Source of the DNA: an uncultured Granulosicoccaceae bacterium
GTDB taxonomy: Bacteria > Pseudomonadota > Gammaproteobacteria > Granulosicoccales > Granulosicoccaceae
Direction: 5' to 3'
NCBI GenBank assembly: GCA_937958675.1
Contig: CALGND010000026.1
Span: forward strand, 1-64,000
DNA: 64,000 nucleotides
Each line of letters begins with the position of its first letter. The first letter of the stretch is position 1. A model generated the notes under the pieces. The model was not told the origin of the DNA and did no database searches. It worked only from the letters and a program-made list of their open reading frames with translations. Positions 62,310 through 64,000 of the stretch are shown in pieces. The translations under genes and the position numbers were made by a program.

Positions 62310-63488
62310 ATGGACTTAAAAGTAGCTAAGCGATTTATGGATGAGTTGCTGGTAAGCTTGTACAAAAAGGGCGGCTCAGACCTATTTATTATTGCAGGTG
62401 CTGCACCAGCTATGCGTATTCACGGCAAAGTGACGCCAGTGATGGATAAAAAACTGACTGCTGATCATACGCTTGCATTAACTCAAAGTTTAATGACAGA
62501 AGCTGAACGCGCTGAGTTCAAGCAAAATAAAGAGCTTAATTTCGCAATTGCCTTGCCTGATATTTCTCGTTTTCGTGTAAACGCTCTAGTGCAACGCGGC
62601 AGCGCCGGTTTGGTTGTTCGAATCATTCCTAATGAAATACCTTCATTTGAAGATCTGCATCTACCAGAAATTCTAAATACAATAGCGATGACTAAGCGTG
62701 GCTTGGTTATTTTTGTAGGCGGTACTGGCTCGGGTAAATCAACTAGCCTTGCAGCGCTAATCGACTACCGTAACGAAAATTCGAACGGCCACATTATTAC
62801 TATTGAGGATCCAGTTGAATTCGTACATCATCACAAAGGGTGTATCGTTACGCAACGTGAAGTGGGTACTGACACCGACTCATTCGAAGTAGGCCTTAAG
62901 AATACTCTACGACAAGCGCCTGACGTAATATTGATTGGTGAGATACGTGACCAGCAAACAATGGAACATGCGATTGCGTTTGCCGAAACGGGTCATCTTT
63001 GCCTGGCAACCTTGCACGCTAATAATACTAACCAAGCACTTGATCGAATTATCAACTTCTTCCCTGAAGCCCGTCATAAGCAGTTGCTATTGGATCTTTC
63101 GCTAAATGTTAAAGCGTTTATATCGCAGCGATTGCTGCCTACGCCAAGTGGTAAGGGTCGTCGAGCTGCAATCGAAGTATTGCTTAACACGCCGTTGATG
63201 TCTGATTTGATCATGAAAGGTGAAATTCATGAAATCAAAGCCTTGATGAGCAAAAGTGCTGATCAAGGCATGCAGACATTTGATCATGCTTTGTTTAATC
63301 TGCTAAATGAAAATGCAATCACCATAGAAGAAGCCATGCGAAACGCGGATTCTGTCAATGATCTTCGATTGCGTATTAAGCTTGAAGGCGGTAACGCTGG
63401 GGCAGTTGATGACATGATCGCTAATTCTATGACCCTGGAAGAAACTGATGATGACGATCAACATGGCATGGGACGTAGGGCCGGATAG
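62310..63488 (+). CDS. pilU: Type IV pilus ATPase PilU
   Basis: This 392-residue ATPase is the PilT paralogue PilU, which assists retraction under load. Walker A is VGGTGSGKSTSLAALIDY, with a Gly replacing the usual second Pro. IITIEDPVEFVHHHKGCIVTQREVG and LIGEIRDQQTMEHAIAFAETGHLCLATLHANN (in blocks) complete the motor. It lacks the PilT AIRNLIRE motif, instead having TPLMSDLIMKGEIHEIKALMS. The C-terminal acidic tail (ETDDDDQHGMG) is long. GGGAAGG precedes the ATG. Confidence 0.95.
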   Translation: MDLKVAKRFMDELLVSLYKKGGSDLFIIAGAAPAMRIHGKVTPVMDKKLTADHTLALTQSLMTEAERAEFKQNKELNFAIALPDISRFRVNALVQRGSAGLVVRIIPNEIPSFEDLHLPEILNTIAMTKRGLVIFVGGTGSGKSTSLAALIDYRNENSNGHIITIEDPVEFVHHHKGCIVTQREVGTDTDSFEVGLKNTLRQAPDVILIGEIRDQQTMEHAIAFAETGHLCLATLHANNTNQALDRIINFFPEARHKQLLLDLSLNVKAFISQRLLPTPSGKGRRAAIEVLLNTPLMSDLIMKGEIHEIKALMSKSADQGMQTFDHALFNLLNENAITIEEAMRNADSVNDLRLRIKLEGGNAGAVDDMIANSMTLEETDDDDQHGMGRRAG

Positions 63489-63577
63489 ATCGTTATATAA
63501 GAAATCAGCTTAGATAATTAAGTTGTAGCTATTCGAAGTCGGTAAGGATGCTGGCTGCGAATTCAGCAAATAAAAAA

Positions 63578-63604
63578 GGGCGGCTCTAACCGCCCTTTTT
63601 TTTG
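63578..63604 (+). terminator. Intrinsic terminator after pilU
   Basis: GGGCGG (63578-63583) pairs with CCGCCC (63590-63595) around a six-base loop, with A residues before and nine T residues after (63596-63604). It is 90 bases past the pilU stop and ends the pilTU transcript; the flanking A-run would also let it work on the minus strand. Confidence 0.93.
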
Positions 63605-63652
63605 CTTTAAAATTTGGCATACTGTTGGGGCTTTCAAACGGCGCATACTTTC

Positions 63653-64000
63653 GTGGCTCAACTGTACTTTTATTATTCAGCGATGAACGCTGGAAAATCA
63701 ACTTTACTATTGCAATCAGCGCATAACTACGATGAACAAGGAATGCAAGCCTTGTTGTTTACTGCTGCAATCGATAACCGCTATGGTGAAGGCGTAATTC
63801 AATCACGCATTGGCGTCTCTTCTCCTGCTGAAGTATTTGATGCGCAAACTCATTTTATTAAGGTGGTGGAAGAATTCCACCAAGCTGCAAAAGTAGATTG
63901 CGTGTTAGTGGATGAGGCGCAGTTTTTAAGCCGCGAACAAGTTGATCAACTAGCACGAGTGGTTGATGAGCTGCACATACCGGTCTTGTGCTTTGGCATT
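63653..64000 (+). CDS. tdk: Thymidine kinase (partial, 5' end only)
   Basis: A GTG at 63653 opens a frame that runs without a stop to the end of the window (116 codons). It reads [20 protein letters not shown], with Walker A in SAMNAGKST, then [13 protein letters not shown], and [20 protein letters not shown] (Walker B with Glu), ending VLCFGI. This is type II thymidine kinase, which phosphorylates thymidine in salvage. The C-terminal third, with the zinc-binding cysteines and lasso loop, lies outside the window. Confidence 0.93.
   Translation, partial: MAQLYFYYSAMNAGKSTLLLQSAHNYDEQGMQALLFTAAIDNRYGEGVIQSRIGVSSPAEVFDAQTHFIKVVEEFHQAAKVDCVLVDEAQFLSREQVDQLARVVDELHIPVLCFGI

Overview
The window looks like chromosomal DNA of a free-living, probably aquatic, aerobic Gram-negative gammaproteobacterium. 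The grounds are the pilT/pilU pair divergent from yggS-proC-yggT, a type II secretion gspCDEF block, ZapE, MidA, a lysine-tailed HU-like protein, Slp-type outer-membrane lipoproteins and many lipobox signal peptides. Base composition is close to balanced. Taxonomy is inferred from gene families only, since no rRNA is present. I found no rRNA, tRNA, CRISPR array, intact insertion sequence or prophage.

Layout. 1-2.1 kb: rpmB-rpmG with a clear terminator, then folB and a MidA-type methyltransferase. 2.2-6.8 kb: small secreted and membrane proteins, a DUF3179 protein, a BON-domain protein, an MDR oxidoreductase and a DUF3291 protein. 6.8-8.9 kb: a chromate operon (rhodanese-ChrB fusion, then ChrA). 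9.3-13.5 kb: periplasmic and lipoprotein genes, then a membrane O-acyltransferase with a separate SGNH-hydrolase lipoprotein, probably a cell-surface acylation pair. 13.7-18.8 kb: cca, a PF10023-type lipoprotein peptidase, an MscS channel and an NDUFA9-like SDR. 19.1-19.3 kb: the decayed N-terminus of a molybdopterin oxidoreductase. 19.4-23.5 kb: RidA, a membrane protein, and a ferredoxin-aminotransferase-pncB operon. 23.8-35 kb: a hybrid kinase, an NhaP antiporter, a YgjP peptidase, an overlapping MotA-like/PilZ/zapE operon, a soluble three-PAS hybrid kinase, and typA.

35.2-43 kb is a coherent purine-catabolism cluster: adenine deaminase, XdhA, XdhB, XdhC and 5-hydroxyisourate hydrolase on the + strand, meeting PuuE-type allantoinase on the - strand. 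Together they would take adenine to xanthine and urate and then, with a uricase and OHCU decarboxylase encoded elsewhere, to allantoin and allantoate. 43-50.4 kb: tandem Slp lipoproteins, a secreted trypsin-like protease, L-serine dehydratase, CopD and MOSC proteins, an array of about 197-bp repeats containing large palindromes, and a PPK2. 50.5-56.5 kb: gspCDEF (- strand). 57-61 kb: HU-like, yggT, proC, tal, yggS (- strand). 61.2-64 kb: pilT, pilU and the start of tdk, which runs off the window.

The parts least explained by ordinary annotation are the palindromic repeat array at 48.48-48.91 kb, the MotA-like/PilZ/ZapE operon without a MotB, the molybdoenzyme remnant, and the first hybrid kinase, whose reading frame extends upstream of any canonical start codon. 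I see no convincing wholly new multi-gene system; the MotA-like/PilZ pair is the best candidate.
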